A program made the translations under genes and the position numbers. This document shows, in pieces, positions 19,515 through 31,749 of a stretch of 64,000 nucleotides of DNA. A model generated the notes under the pieces. The model searched no databases. It was given only the letters and a program-made list of their open reading frames with translations, and had not been told where the DNA came from. The stretch's first letter is position 1. Each line of letters begins with the position of its first letter. This DNA is from Streptomyces griseoviridis (GTDB lineage Bacteria > Actinomycetota > Actinomycetes > Streptomycetales > Streptomycetaceae). The stretch spans positions 124,001-188,000 of the forward strand of contig BMSM01000004.1 in assembly GCA_014649155.1 (NCBI GenBank), in the 5' to 3' direction.

Positions 19515-19922
19515 TCCTGACTCGTGTACCCGTGGGGCCGGGTGGCGCTCCGTCAACTGGCCGGCCGGCCCGTGCGTCGTCCGTCGCCGAGCCGTCGTCC
19601 GTGCTCGGACGGGGCGGGACCGCCACCGGCTCCCGACCCTCCCAGTGCCTGTGGGCAACGGGTGTGCAACACCTGGCCCGCCACCCGAAGGAGTGAACCC
19701 CGGAGGTGAGTTGGGGAGCAAGTCGCCGGCCGGCGGCCGACGGGCCCGCGCCGCACGCCGGTTGGACTCCGGCGGCGGGGCGGTGGCAGGATGTGCCGCC
19801 GCGCCTTCCCGGAGTACGGTATTCCGTCAGAAATCCGGCGGTTGACCTGCACCGGCGCGGCGCCTCCGGTCCGTCCGCCGGTACGTCGCGGAGGCCGCGC
19901 GGCGCTCGGGCAGACTGGTCCG
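19515..19922. other. Intergenic region between cvnA and the PP2C-like gene
   Basis: This 408-base region separates two divergently read genes and must hold both promoters. An imperfect symmetric element GGAGTACGGTATTCC lies near 19810-19826, upstream of the plus-strand gene. I see no reliable -35/-10 pair, small gene or RNA structure. The cvnA frame stays open for about 200 bases into this region without a supported start codon. Confidence 0.5.
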
Positions 19923-20708
19923 ATGCGTACGGATCTGGTCTCGGAACCCGGCATGTCCGGCCTGCCCAACGAGGACTTCGCGAGCGTCGCGCTTCCGGCG
20001 TCCGGACGGGGCGGCACGGTGGTCCTCCTGGACGGCGTCACCCCGCCGCGCGAGGCGCCGGGGTGTACGCACCCGGTGCCCTGGTTCACGGCGCGCCTCG
20101 GTGGGGCGCTGACCCGGCTGACCGTTTCACTCCCGGATGTTCCTCTCGCCGACGCGCTGTCCCGCGCCATCGCGGATACCGCCGAGGCACACGCGGAAAC
20201 CTGTGACCTTTCTCACCCCAGGACACCGCAGGCGACGGTGGTTCTGGCCCGCTGGTCACCGGAGTCCGTCGAGTACCTGGTCCTGTCCGACTCGGCCTTG
20301 CTGGTCGAGGCGCCCGACGGCGCGGTCACCGCCCTCCTGGACGACCGGCTGGCCCGGCTGCCCCGGTCGGCGCTCGCCACCGAAGCCCTGGTGGACGCGA
20401 CCCTGCGCAACAAGGAGGGCGGCTTCTTCACGGCGGCGGCCGATCCGGCGGTGGCGGCGCGCGCGGTGACGGGGACACTGCCGCGCGGCGCGGTGCGGGC
20501 GCTCGCGGCGCTGACGGACGGGGCGGCCCGCTGGGTGGAGAAGTTCGGCGAGGGCGACTGGACGGACCTGCTGGGCGTCCTCCGCAAGGAGGGCGCCCAG
20601 AACCTGGTGGACCGGGTGCGCCGGCTGGAGCGGGACGACACGGAACGGGCGTACCTGGGGCGGAGCAAGACGCACGACGACGCGACCGTGGTCTACGTCG
20701 AGCTGTGA
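19923..20708 (+). CDS. PP2C-like protein phosphatase domain protein
   Basis: This encodes a 261-residue protein resembling PP2C-type Ser/Thr phosphatases. The N-terminal N-E-D-F-A-S-V and the hydrophobic V-V-L-L-D-G-V-T strand (about residue 36-43), plus the final T-H-D-D-A-T-V-V-Y-V-E-L, correspond to the metal-binding motifs E-D, D-G and D-D of the fold. The domain is shorter and more divergent than typical PPM phosphatases, so activity is uncertain. It is divergent from cvnA and convergent with the MarR gene. Confidence 0.68.
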   Translation: MRTDLVSEPGMSGLPNEDFASVALPASGRGGTVVLLDGVTPPREAPGCTHPVPWFTARLGGALTRLTVSLPDVPLADALSRAIADTAEAHAETCDLSHPRTPQATVVLARWSPESVEYLVLSDSALLVEAPDGAVTALLDDRLARLPRSALATEALVDATLRNKEGGFFTAAADPAVAARAVTGTLPRGAVRALAALTDGAARWVEKFGEGDWTDLLGVLRKEGAQNLVDRVRRLERDDTERAYLGRSKTHDDATVVYVEL

Positions 20709-20724
20709 GCGGGGCGGCCCCCGC
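20709..20724. terminator. Possible short terminator between convergent genes
   Basis: GCGGGG (20709-20714) and CCCCGC (20719-20724) can form a six-pair stem in the 22 bases between the PP2C-like gene and the convergent MarR gene. There is no T-rich tail, so the call rests mainly on position. Confidence 0.35.
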
Positions 20725-20730
20725 GGCGGG

Positions 20731-21225
20731 TCACTTCTCCATGCCCCGGTTGAGTTCGTGCAGCAGCCGGGCGAGTTCCGCGACCTCCCGGGGGTCCCAG
20801 TCGGCGAGGCGGCCGGCGTAGCGGGCGCGGCGGGCCTCGCGGACCCGGCGGACCCGCTCGCGTCCCTCCGGGGTGAGGTCGACCAGCCAGGCCCGGCCGT
20901 CGGCGGGGTCGGGTTCGCGGGCGATCAGACCGAGGTCCTCCAGGGCGCGCAACTGGCGGGACATCGTCGCCTTGCCGACGCCGATGAAGGCGGCGAGTTC
21001 CGTGGCGCGCTGCCCGCCGCACTCCCCCAGCCGGACCAGGAGCCCGTACGCCGAGGACTCCAGGTCGGGGTGGACCTCGCGGGCCATCTCGGCCTGATTG
21101 CCCCGGGCGCGGCGCAGCAGCACCGTCAGCTCGCGTTCGAGTGCGAGGAATTCCGGCTGCCGCGTGTCCCCTCCGGTCCGCTCGGTGCCGCCTTCGCGTC
21201 CGCCGCCGTTCCCGCTGTCGTGCAC
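20731..21225 (-). CDS. MarR family transcriptional regulator
   Basis: This encodes a 164-residue winged-helix regulator. The sequence R-A-T-E-L-A-A-F-I-G-V-G-K-A-T-M-S-R-Q-L at about residues 66-85 is the recognition helix region, followed by the wing with D-P-A-D-G-R-A-W-L-V-D-L-T, the MarR signature. The GTG at 21225 is chosen because a GGGA motif lies six bases upstream. An upstream in-frame ATG at 21291 would add 22 residues but lacks a ribosome binding site. The target is unknown; no drug efflux pump is adjacent. Confidence 0.85.
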   Translation of the reverse strand: MHDSGNGGGREGGTERTGGDTRQPEFLALERELTVLLRRARGNQAEMAREVHPDLESSAYGLLVRLGECGGQRATELAAFIGVGKATMSRQLRALEDLGLIAREPDPADGRAWLVDLTPEGRERVRRVREARRARYAGRLADWDPREVAELARLLHELNRGMEK

Positions 21226-21446
21226 GTCAGTTCCCGCCTCGGTTCTCCGGTCCTGAAACCGTTCCTGAAAGTTTCCGCCGCGCGCCGTCATCGCCGCAGT
21301 TCGGCCAGTATTTCGCAGGCTTAGACCAACGGCGGCTCCCGGCACCCCTTCCCCCGGCGGGTCTACGTGCGTAGCGTCGGGCCCCGCACTCGCAATGGCA
21401 TGTTCACGCCACTTTCCGAGCACCACGAGCCCACGAAAGGCCCGTC

Positions 21447-22283
21447 ATGCCCGTCCTGCCCGTGCACAGACCCGGACCGGCCCGCCGCCGGCGCTCCGCC
21501 GTCCTCGGCGGCCTGACCGCCGCGGTCTCGGCGCTCTCCCTCCTGCTCGCCCTGCCCTCGGCCGCCGCCGACGTGCCGCCCCGCGGCTCGGCGTACCTGG
21601 GCATGGGCGTCCCGGCCCACGACGGGGAGCACGGCAGCCCCGTCCCCGGCGACGCCACCCAGACCGAGGGCGTCGACGTCTCCAGCCACCAGGGCAACGT
21701 CGCCTGGTCGACCCTGTGGAGCAGCGGGGTCAAGTGGGCCTACGCCAAGGCCACGGAAGGCACGTACTACACCAACCCGTACTTCGCCCAGCAGTACAAC
21801 GGCTCGTACAACGTCGGCATGGTGCGCGGCGCGTACCACTTCGCCACCCCGGACACCACCAGCGGCGCCGCCCAGGCCAACTACTTCGTCGACCACGGCG
21901 GCGGCTGGTCCCGGGACGGGAGGACGCTGCCCGGCGCCCTGGACATCGAGTGGAACCCGTACGGGGCCTCCTGCTACGGCAAGACGCAGGGCCAGATGGT
22001 CGCCTGGATCGGTGATTTCCTGGCCACCTACAAGGCCCGCACCGGCCGGGACGCCGTCATCTACACGGCGACGAGCTGGTGGACCGAGTGCACCGGGAAC
22101 TACGGCGGCTTCGCCACCGCCAACCCGCTCTGGATCGCCCGGTACGCCACCGCGGTGGGGACGCTGCCGGCCGGCTGGGCGTACTACACGATGTGGCAGT
22201 ACACCTCCTCCGGGCCGACCGTCGGCGACCACAACCGGTTCAACGGCGCGCTGGACCGCGTGGTCGCGCTCGCCAACGGCTGA
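21447..22283 (+). CDS. Secreted GH25 muramidase (lysozyme)
   Basis: This encodes a 278-residue glycoside hydrolase family 25 enzyme that cleaves the glycan chain of peptidoglycan. It has a signal peptide ending near residue 41 (P-S-A-A-A). The catalytic residues stand out: Asp77 in G-V-D-V-S-S-H-Q-G and the D-I-E pair Asp166/Glu168. The closing M-W-Q-Y-T-S-S-G segment is also typical. The length fits a signal peptide plus a single catalytic domain, with no cell-wall binding module. A strong terminator follows directly. Confidence 0.92.
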   Translation: MPVLPVHRPGPARRRRSAVLGGLTAAVSALSLLLALPSAAADVPPRGSAYLGMGVPAHDGEHGSPVPGDATQTEGVDVSSHQGNVAWSTLWSSGVKWAYAKATEGTYYTNPYFAQQYNGSYNVGMVRGAYHFATPDTTSGAAQANYFVDHGGGWSRDGRTLPGALDIEWNPYGASCYGKTQGQMVAWIGDFLATYKARTGRDAVIYTATSWWTECTGNYGGFATANPLWIARYATAVGTLPAGWAYYTMWQYTSSGPTVGDHNRFNGALDRVVALANG

Positions 22284-22290
22284 ACGCGGC

Positions 22291-22325
22291 GCGGGGCCCC
22301 CGGCGGTCTCCGCCGGGGGCCCCGC
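22291..22325. terminator. Rho-independent-type hairpin between the lysozyme and lon genes
   Basis: A perfect 16-base-pair stem (GCGGGGCCCCCGGCGG at 22291-22306 with its complement at 22310-22325) encloses a three-base TCT loop. It sits between two convergent genes and probably stops transcription from both sides. Confidence 0.88.
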
Positions 22326-22333
22326 GCCCCGCG

Positions 22334-24751
22334 TCACGCCGCGACCGGCACCTCGCTGGTCGCGGGCGCCAGCGCCAGCTCCAGCACCTGGCGGACGTCG
22401 GTGACGGCGTGGACGTCGAGCGTGTCCAGCACCTCCTGGGGGACGTCGTCCAGGTCGGGCTCGTTCCGCTTGGGGATGATCACCGTGGTGACCCCGGCGC
22501 GGTGGGCGGCGAGCAGCTTCTGCTTCACCCCGCCGATCGGCAGCACCCGCCCGGTCAGCGAGACCTCGCCGGTCATCGCCACGTCCGTGCGGACCAGCCG
22601 GCCGGACAGCAGGGACGCCAGCGCCGTCGTCATCGTGACGCCCGCGCTCGGGCCGTCCTTGGGCACCGCGCCCGCCGGGAAGTGGATGTGCACGCCCCGG
22701 TCCTTCAGGTCACCGACCGGCAGTTCCAGCTCGGCGCCGTGCGAGCGCAGGAAGCTCAGGGCGATCTGCGCCGACTCCTTCATCACGTCACCGAGCTGCC
22801 CGGTCAGGGTCAGCCCCGCCGCGCCCGTCTCCGGGTCGGCCAGCGACGCCTCCACGTAGAGGACGTCACCGCCTGCCCCGGTGACCGCCAGGCCGGTGGC
22901 CACGCCCGGCACCGCGGTGCGGCGCTCGGCCGGGTCCTGGGCGGACTCGGGCACGTGGTGCGGCCGGCCGATCAGGTCGCGCAGGTCGTCCGCGTTGACG
23001 GTGAACGGCAGCTTCCGCGAGCCCAGTTCGTGCTGGGCCGCCACCTTGCGCAGCAGCCGCGCGATGGACCGCTCCAGGGTGCGCACGCCCGCCTCCCGGG
23101 TGTACTCCCCGGCCAGCTTGCGCAGCGCGCCCTCGTCGATGCCCACCTCCTCGGCGTCCAGACCGGCCCGCTCCAGCTGGCGCGGGAGCAGGTGGTCGCG
23201 GGCGATGACGACCTTCTCGTCCTCGGTGTAGCCGTCGAGGCGGACCAGCTCCATGCGGTCGAGCAGGGCCTCCGGGATGGCTTCGAGCACGTTGGCGGTG
23301 GCCAGGAACACCACGTCGGAGAGGTCGAGTTCGACCTCCAGGTAGTGGTCGCGGAAGGTGTGGTTCTGGGCCGGGTCCAGGACCTCCAGCAGCGCCGCCG
23401 CCGGGTCGCCCCGGAAGTCGGAGCCGACCTTGTCGATCTCGTCGAGGAGGACCACCGGGTTCATCGACCCGGCCTCCTTGATCGCCCGTACGATCCGGCC
23501 GGGCAGCGCGCCGACGTACGTACGGCGGTGACCGCGGATCTCCGCCTCGTCGCGGACACCGCCGAGGGCGACCCGGACGAACTTGCGGCCCATCGCGTGG
23601 GCGACGGACTCGCCGAGCGAGGTCTTGCCGACGCCGGGCGGGCCGACCAGGGCGAGGACCGCGCCGCCGCGCCGGCCGCCGACCACGCCGAGGCCCCGGT
23701 CGGCGCGGCGCTTGCGGACCGCCAGGTACTCGGTGATGCGCTCCTTCACGTCCTGAAGGCCCGCGTGCTCGGCGTCCAGGACCCGCTGGGCGCCCTGGAT
23801 GTCGTAGGCGTCCTCGGTGCGCTCGTTCCACGGCATCTCCAGGACCGTGTCGAGCCAGGTGCGGATCCAGGAGCCCTCGGGCGACTGGTCGGAGGAGCGC
23901 TCCAGCTTGTCGACCTCCTTGAGGGCGGCCTCGCGGACCTTCTCGGGCAGGTCGGCGGCCTCCACCCGGGCGCGGTAGTCGTCGGACTCCTCGGCGGGGT
24001 CCTTGCCGTCGCCGTTCAGCTCGCGCAGCTCCTTGCGGACCGCTTCGAGCTGGCGGCGGAGCAGGAACTCGCGCTGCTGCTTGTCGACGCCCTCCTGGAC
24101 GTCCTTGGCGATGGTCTCTGCGACGTCCTGCTCGGCGAGGTGCTCGCGCAACTGCGCGGTGGCGAGCCGCAGCCGGGCCACCGGGTCGGAGGTCTCCAGC
24201 AGCTCGACCTTCTGGGCGGTGGTCAGGAACGGCGAGTAGCCGGAGTTGTCGGCGAGCGCGGAGACGTCCTCGATGGCCTGGACGCGGTCCACGACCTGCC
24301 AGGCGCCGCGCTTGCGCAGCCAGGCGGTGGCGAGGGCCTTGTACTCCTTGACGAGTTCGGCGACCTGGCCCGGCAGCGGGTCGGGCACGGTCTCGTCGAT
24401 CCGGGTCCCCTCGACCCACAGCGCGGCGCCGGGACCGGTGGTGCCGGCGCCGATCTTCACCCGGTTCCGGCCGCGGATCAGCGCGCCCGGGTCGCCGTCG
24501 GCCAGCCGGCCGACCTGCTCGACGGTGCCGAGCACGCCGGTACCCGCGTACGTCCCGTCGATCCGGGGCACCAGCAGCACCCGCGGCTTGCCGGGCTCGG
24601 AGCGGGCGGCGGCCTGGGCGGCCTCCACCGCGGCCCGGACCTCGGAGTCGTTCAGATCGAGCGGGACCACCATCCCCGGCAGCACGACCTCGTCGTCGAG
24701 CGGCAGCACGGGCAGGGCGAGCGACGTGAACGGCGTGGACTCAGCAGCCAT
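22334..24751 (-). CDS. lon: ATP-dependent protease Lon
   Basis: This encodes an 805-residue LonA protease, close to the usual family length. It contains the N-terminal substrate-binding LAN domain, a helical linker, the AAA+ module (Walker A G-P-P-G-V-G-K-T-S, Walker B V-V-L-L-D-E-I-D-K) and a C-terminal protease domain with the catalytic dyad Ser702 (D-G-P-S-A-G) and Lys745 (G-V-K-Q-K). It degrades misfolded and regulatory proteins in the cytoplasm. The ATG at 24751 has GGGAG five bases upstream. A HAIR-type HspR operator lies 21 bases upstream of the start, so it is probably heat-inducible through HspR. Confidence 0.97.
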   Translation of the reverse strand: MAAESTPFTSLALPVLPLDDEVVLPGMVVPLDLNDSEVRAAVEAAQAAARSEPGKPRVLLVPRIDGTYAGTGVLGTVEQVGRLADGDPGALIRGRNRVKIGAGTTGPGAALWVEGTRIDETVPDPLPGQVAELVKEYKALATAWLRKRGAWQVVDRVQAIEDVSALADNSGYSPFLTTAQKVELLETSDPVARLRLATAQLREHLAEQDVAETIAKDVQEGVDKQQREFLLRRQLEAVRKELRELNGDGKDPAEESDDYRARVEAADLPEKVREAALKEVDKLERSSDQSPEGSWIRTWLDTVLEMPWNERTEDAYDIQGAQRVLDAEHAGLQDVKERITEYLAVRKRRADRGLGVVGGRRGGAVLALVGPPGVGKTSLGESVAHAMGRKFVRVALGGVRDEAEIRGHRRTYVGALPGRIVRAIKEAGSMNPVVLLDEIDKVGSDFRGDPAAALLEVLDPAQNHTFRDHYLEVELDLSDVVFLATANVLEAIPEALLDRMELVRLDGYTEDEKVVIARDHLLPRQLERAGLDAEEVGIDEGALRKLAGEYTREAGVRTLERSIARLLRKVAAQHELGSRKLPFTVNADDLRDLIGRPHHVPESAQDPAERRTAVPGVATGLAVTGAGGDVLYVEASLADPETGAAGLTLTGQLGDVMKESAQIALSFLRSHGAELELPVGDLKDRGVHIHFPAGAVPKDGPSAGVTMTTALASLLSGRLVRTDVAMTGEVSLTGRVLPIGGVKQKLLAAHRAGVTTVIIPKRNEPDLDDVPQEVLDTLDVHAVTDVRQVLELALAPATSEVPVAA

Positions 24752-24772
24752 GATCTCCCCTTCGGCAGTCAA

Positions 24773-24793
24773 GTTGAGCTGTATGCACTCAAG
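24773..24793 (-). promoter_or_regulatory. HAIR operator for the HspR heat-shock repressor upstream of lon
   Basis: On the minus strand the site reads CTTGAGT, seven bases, GCTCAAC. The HAIR consensus is CTTGAGT-N7-ACTCAAG, so one half is perfect and the other keeps the CTCAA core. A TTGAGT hexamer at 24801-24806, just upstream in the lon direction, could be the -35 element, with the operator overlapping the -10 region. HspR control of Streptomyces lon is established knowledge. Confidence 0.85.
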
Positions 24794-24898
24794 TACATCG
24801 ACTCAATGCCCGGGGGCCAGCCGTTGTTCCCGGTCCCGTGTTCGCTCTCGGCGATCACCGTGCCGGGGGCCCCGCGAAGGGGGTGCCAGGATGACGGA

Positions 24899-25576
24899 AT
24901 GCCCGTCCACGAAATTCCCGAAGTCCTGGACCGCCGCGAGGGCCCCTACGGCGAGGTCGTGCTGCGCCGGCACGGAGAGCTGCTGCAGATCATCGCCAAC
25001 GGCTGCTTCCTGATGGACACCTCCGACGGCCGCTCGGAACGGCTGCTGGTCGACGCGGCGCTGGCCGCGCTGCCCGCCGGCCGCCCCGCGCCCCATGTGC
25101 TGATCGGCGGCCTCGGCGTCGGCTTCTCGCTGGCGCACGCGGCGGCCGGCCCCCGCTGGGGCCGGATCACGGTGGTCGAGCGCGAGCCGGCCGTCATCGA
25201 CTGGCACCGCGACGGCCCGCTGGCCGGGCTGACCCGCGAGGCGCTGGCCGACCCCCGCACCGAGATCGTCGAGGCGGACCTGGTGGCCTACGTCAATGAG
25301 ACGTCCGACACATACGACGCGCTCTGCCTCGACATCGACAACGGCCCCGACTGGACCGTCACCGAGGGCAACGAAGGGCTCTACGGACCGTCCGGACTCG
25401 CGGGCTGCGCACGGCTGTTGAGGCCCGGCGGGGTGCTCGCCGTGTGGTCCGCGCAGCCCTCCCCGGTTTTCGAAGAAACCTTGCGTAATGCCGGTTTCCA
25501 GCAGGTGCGTACCGAAGAGATCCCCGTTGCCCGGGGCGTTCCGGACGTCGTGCATCTCGGCGTCAGGGCTGGATAG
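24899..25576 (+). CDS. Spermidine synthase-like methyltransferase-fold protein
   Basis: This encodes a 225-residue protein of the spermine/spermidine synthase superfamily. The V-L-I-G-G-L-G-V-G-F-S-L motif at about residues 67-78 is the nucleotide-binding loop, V-V-E-R-E-P-A-V-I the acidic strand end, and C-L-D-I-D-N-G-P the region matching the catalytic Asp. Several Streptomyces paralogues of this type have no proven polyamine role, so the precise reaction is open. The ATG overlaps an out-of-frame ATG at 24891; the chosen frame is the one that carries the conserved motifs. It is divergent from lon. Confidence 0.75.
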   Translation: MPVHEIPEVLDRREGPYGEVVLRRHGELLQIIANGCFLMDTSDGRSERLLVDAALAALPAGRPAPHVLIGGLGVGFSLAHAAAGPRWGRITVVEREPAVIDWHRDGPLAGLTREALADPRTEIVEADLVAYVNETSDTYDALCLDIDNGPDWTVTEGNEGLYGPSGLAGCARLLRPGGVLAVWSAQPSPVFEETLRNAGFQQVRTEEIPVARGVPDVVHLGVRAG

Positions 25577-25689
25577 CAAAGCCGTGGTGACTCCCCGTAC
25601 GCTGCTGCTCTGACGCGGATCATTCAAGCGTCGACCGCAGCCATGGGATCACCCCACGGATTCCGTAAAGCACACCTCAGGGGCGGGCG

Positions 25690-26430
25690 ATGGAGCAGAC
25701 ACACACCTCCCACAACGGCACGGCGACGGCTACGCAGGGCGCGCAGCGCCGGGTGCTGGTGGTCGAGGACGATCAGACGATCGTGGACGCCATCGCGACC
25801 CGCCTGCGCGCCGAGGGCTTCCTGGTGCAGACGGCCGGCGACGGCCCGGCCGCCGTCGACACCGCCGAGGCCTGGCAGCCCGACCTGCTGATCCTCGACA
25901 TCATGCTGCCCGGCTTCGACGGCCTGGAGGTCTGCCGCCGGGTCCAGGCGCAGCGCCCGGTGCCGGTGCTCATGCTCACCGCCCGCGACGACGAGACGGA
26001 CATGCTGGTCGGGCTCGGCGTCGGCGCCGACGACTACATGACCAAGCCGTTCTCGATGCGCGAGCTGGCCGCCCGGGTCCACGTGCTGCTGCGGCGCGTG
26101 GAGCGGGCGGTGGTCGCCGCCTCGACGCCGCGCAGCGGCATCCTCCGCCTGGGCGAACTGGAGATCGACCACGCGCAGCGCCGGGTGCGGGTGCGCAGCG
26201 AGGACGTCCACCTCACCCCGACCGAGTTCGACCTGCTGGTCTGCCTGGCGAACACGCCCCGCGCGGTGCTCTCCCGCGAGCAGTTGCTGGCCGAGGTGTG
26301 GGACTGGGCCGACGCCTCCGGCACCCGGACCGTCGACAGCCACATCAAGGCGCTGCGCCGGAAGATCGGTGCCGAGCGCATCCGCACCGTGCACGGTGTG
26401 GGCTACGCGCTGGAGACACCGACGCCATGA
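25690..26430 (+). CDS. OmpR/PhoB family response regulator
   Basis: This encodes a 246-residue two-component regulator. The receiver domain holds the acidic pocket E26-D27-D28, phospho-acceptor Asp70 (L-I-L-D-I-M-L-P-G) and Lys119 (T-K-P-F). The C-terminal winged helix (about 150-243) shows the L-T-P-T-E-F-D-L-L and R-T-V-D-S-H-I-K-A-L-R-R-K-I blocks. The stop overlaps the sensor kinase start (ATGA), so the pair is co-translated. The signal and regulon are unknown. Confidence 0.93.
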   Translation: MEQTHTSHNGTATATQGAQRRVLVVEDDQTIVDAIATRLRAEGFLVQTAGDGPAAVDTAEAWQPDLLILDIMLPGFDGLEVCRRVQAQRPVPVLMLTARDDETDMLVGLGVGADDYMTKPFSMRELAARVHVLLRRVERAVVAASTPRSGILRLGELEIDHAQRRVRVRSEDVHLTPTEFDLLVCLANTPRAVLSREQLLAEVWDWADASGTRTVDSHIKALRRKIGAERIRTVHGVGYALETPTP

Positions 26431-27551
26431 GCGCGGGGCGGCAGGCCGCACGGAGGAGCCCCGGCCCCCGGGACACCGGGGAACCCTGGGGCGGCGTACG
26501 CCCGTTCTCGATCAAGACCAAGCTCGGCGCGCTGGTCGTCACCTCGGTGCTGATCACCACCGGCCTGTCGGTGATAGCCGTGCACACCAAGACCGAGCTG
26601 CGCTTCATCACGGTCTTCTCGATGATCGCCACGCTGCTGATCACGCAGTTCGTGGCGCACTCGCTGACCGCGCCGCTGGACGAGATGAACGCGGTCGCCC
26701 GGTCCATCTCGCACGGCGACTACACCCGCCGGGTGCGCGAGAACCGCCGGGACGAGCTGGGGGACCTGGCCGGGACCATCAACCACATGGCCGACGACCT
26801 GGAGGCCCAGGACCGCCAGCGCAAGGAACTCGTGGCGAACGTCTCGCACGAGCTGCGCACCCCCATCGCGGGTCTGCGCGCCGTGCTGGAGAACATCGTC
26901 GACGGGGTCACCGAGGCCGACCCGGAGACCATGCGCACGGCCCTGCGGCAGACCGAGCGGCTCGGCCGGCTGGTGGAGACCCTGCTGGACCTCTCCCGCC
27001 TGGACAACGGCGTCGTACCGCTGCGCACCCGCCGCTTCGAGGTGTGGCCGTACCTGTCGGGCGTGCTGAAGGAGGCCAACATGGTCGCCTCCGCCCGCGC
27101 GGGCATGGCCACCGGCTCCGGCAGCCACACCCGTACCGACGTCCACCTGCACCTCGACGTCGACCCGCTGGACCTGACCGCCCTCGCCGACCCCGAGCGC
27201 ATCCACCAGGTGGTCGCCAACCTGATCGACAACGCGGTCAAGCACAGCCCGCCGCACGGCCGGGTGACGGTCCGGGCGCGTCCGGGCGCGCTGCCGGACT
27301 CGCTGGAGCTGGAGGTCATCGACGAGGGCCCCGGCATCCCCCGGTCGGAGTGGCACCGGGTCTTCGAGCGGTTCAACCGGGGTGCGGTGACCCGGCCGCA
27401 CGGGCCGGGCAGCGACGGGGGCACCGGCCTGGGCCTGGCGATCGCCCGCTGGGCGGTGGACCTGCACGGCGGCCGGATCGGAGTGGCCGAATCCGAGCGC
27501 GGCTGCCGCATCCTCGTCACCCTTCCGGGCCTGCCGACGACGACGAGTTGA
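26427..27551 (+). CDS. Sensor histidine kinase
   Basis: This encodes a 374-residue membrane kinase and partner of the overlapping response regulator. Two closely spaced hydrophobic helices (about 32-50 and 58-78) leave only a few external residues, so sensing probably happens in or near the membrane. A HAMP domain follows, then the H-box V-S-H-E-L-R-T-P with phospho-acceptor His141, N-box N-L-I-D-N-A-V-K-H, and G-boxes D-E-G-P-G-I and G-T-G-L-G-L-A-I. A terminator hairpin lies about 70 bases downstream. Confidence 0.93.
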   Translation: MSAGRQAARRSPGPRDTGEPWGGVRPFSIKTKLGALVVTSVLITTGLSVIAVHTKTELRFITVFSMIATLLITQFVAHSLTAPLDEMNAVARSISHGDYTRRVRENRRDELGDLAGTINHMADDLEAQDRQRKELVANVSHELRTPIAGLRAVLENIVDGVTEADPETMRTALRQTERLGRLVETLLDLSRLDNGVVPLRTRRFEVWPYLSGVLKEANMVASARAGMATGSGSHTRTDVHLHLDVDPLDLTALADPERIHQVVANLIDNAVKHSPPHGRVTVRARPGALPDSLELEVIDEGPGIPRSEWHRVFERFNRGAVTRPHGPGSDGGTGLGLAIARWAVDLHGGRIGVAESERGCRILVTLPGLPTTTS

Positions 27552-27619
27552 CGTAGGGTGCTCATCGGAGCCGCATGATCCACAGACGTTCGCGCTGACG
27601 GACACGTGTGAGCACGCAG

Positions 27620-27655
27620 AGGCCCGGCCCGCTGGGGCACCCGGGCCTGTTTTCC
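27620..27655 (+). terminator. Terminator of the two-component operon
   Basis: AGGCCCGG (27620-27627) pairs with CCGGGCCT (27641-27648), with additional GC pairs inside the loop, and is followed by the T-rich GTTTTCCTGTTCC. It is one of the few terminators here with a recognisable T tract. Confidence 0.75.
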
Positions 27656-27832
27656 TGTTCCCGTTCGACGCGGAACCACGCTTGTTTCCCGCCATTTCCA
27701 GCGCCGAAACACCCGCCGCGATGTGACTTACGCGACGATGGCCCGGCCCGGCCTGACCTTCTCGCCCGGGGAGGCGTAGCCTTTATTCCCGCTGTCCATC
27801 ACCTTGTGAAGCGGAAGAGGGCGGTTGCCGCC

Positions 27833-31642
<3,810 letters not shown>

Positions 31643-31660
31643 GCCGCTGACCGTCCCTGA

Positions 31661-31732
31661 CCCCGGCTGAACGCCGGGGGCGCGCGTGCCGAGGGCCCGG
31701 CGTCCGGAGAGATCCGGACGCCGGGCCCTTTC
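31661..31732. terminator. Double hairpin terminator after kgd
   Basis: Two hairpins follow kgd: CCCCGGC (31661-31667) with GCCGGGG (31673-31679), and a perfect 15-pair stem GGGCCCGGCGTCCGG (31693-31707) with its complement at 31714-31728, followed by TTTCG. As kgd converges with the minus-strand TPR gene, the second hairpin probably ends both transcripts. Confidence 0.88.
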
Positions 31733-31749
31733 GTCGCCGGTGGGGGCGG

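Noticed and set aside
22079..24898. Long open frame on the plus strand opposite lon, continuous with the spermidine-synthase-like gene
   Set aside because: It is antisense to the lon motifs, has no binding site for a start, and the recognisable protein begins only at 24899. Extended open frames opposite genes are normal at this GC content.
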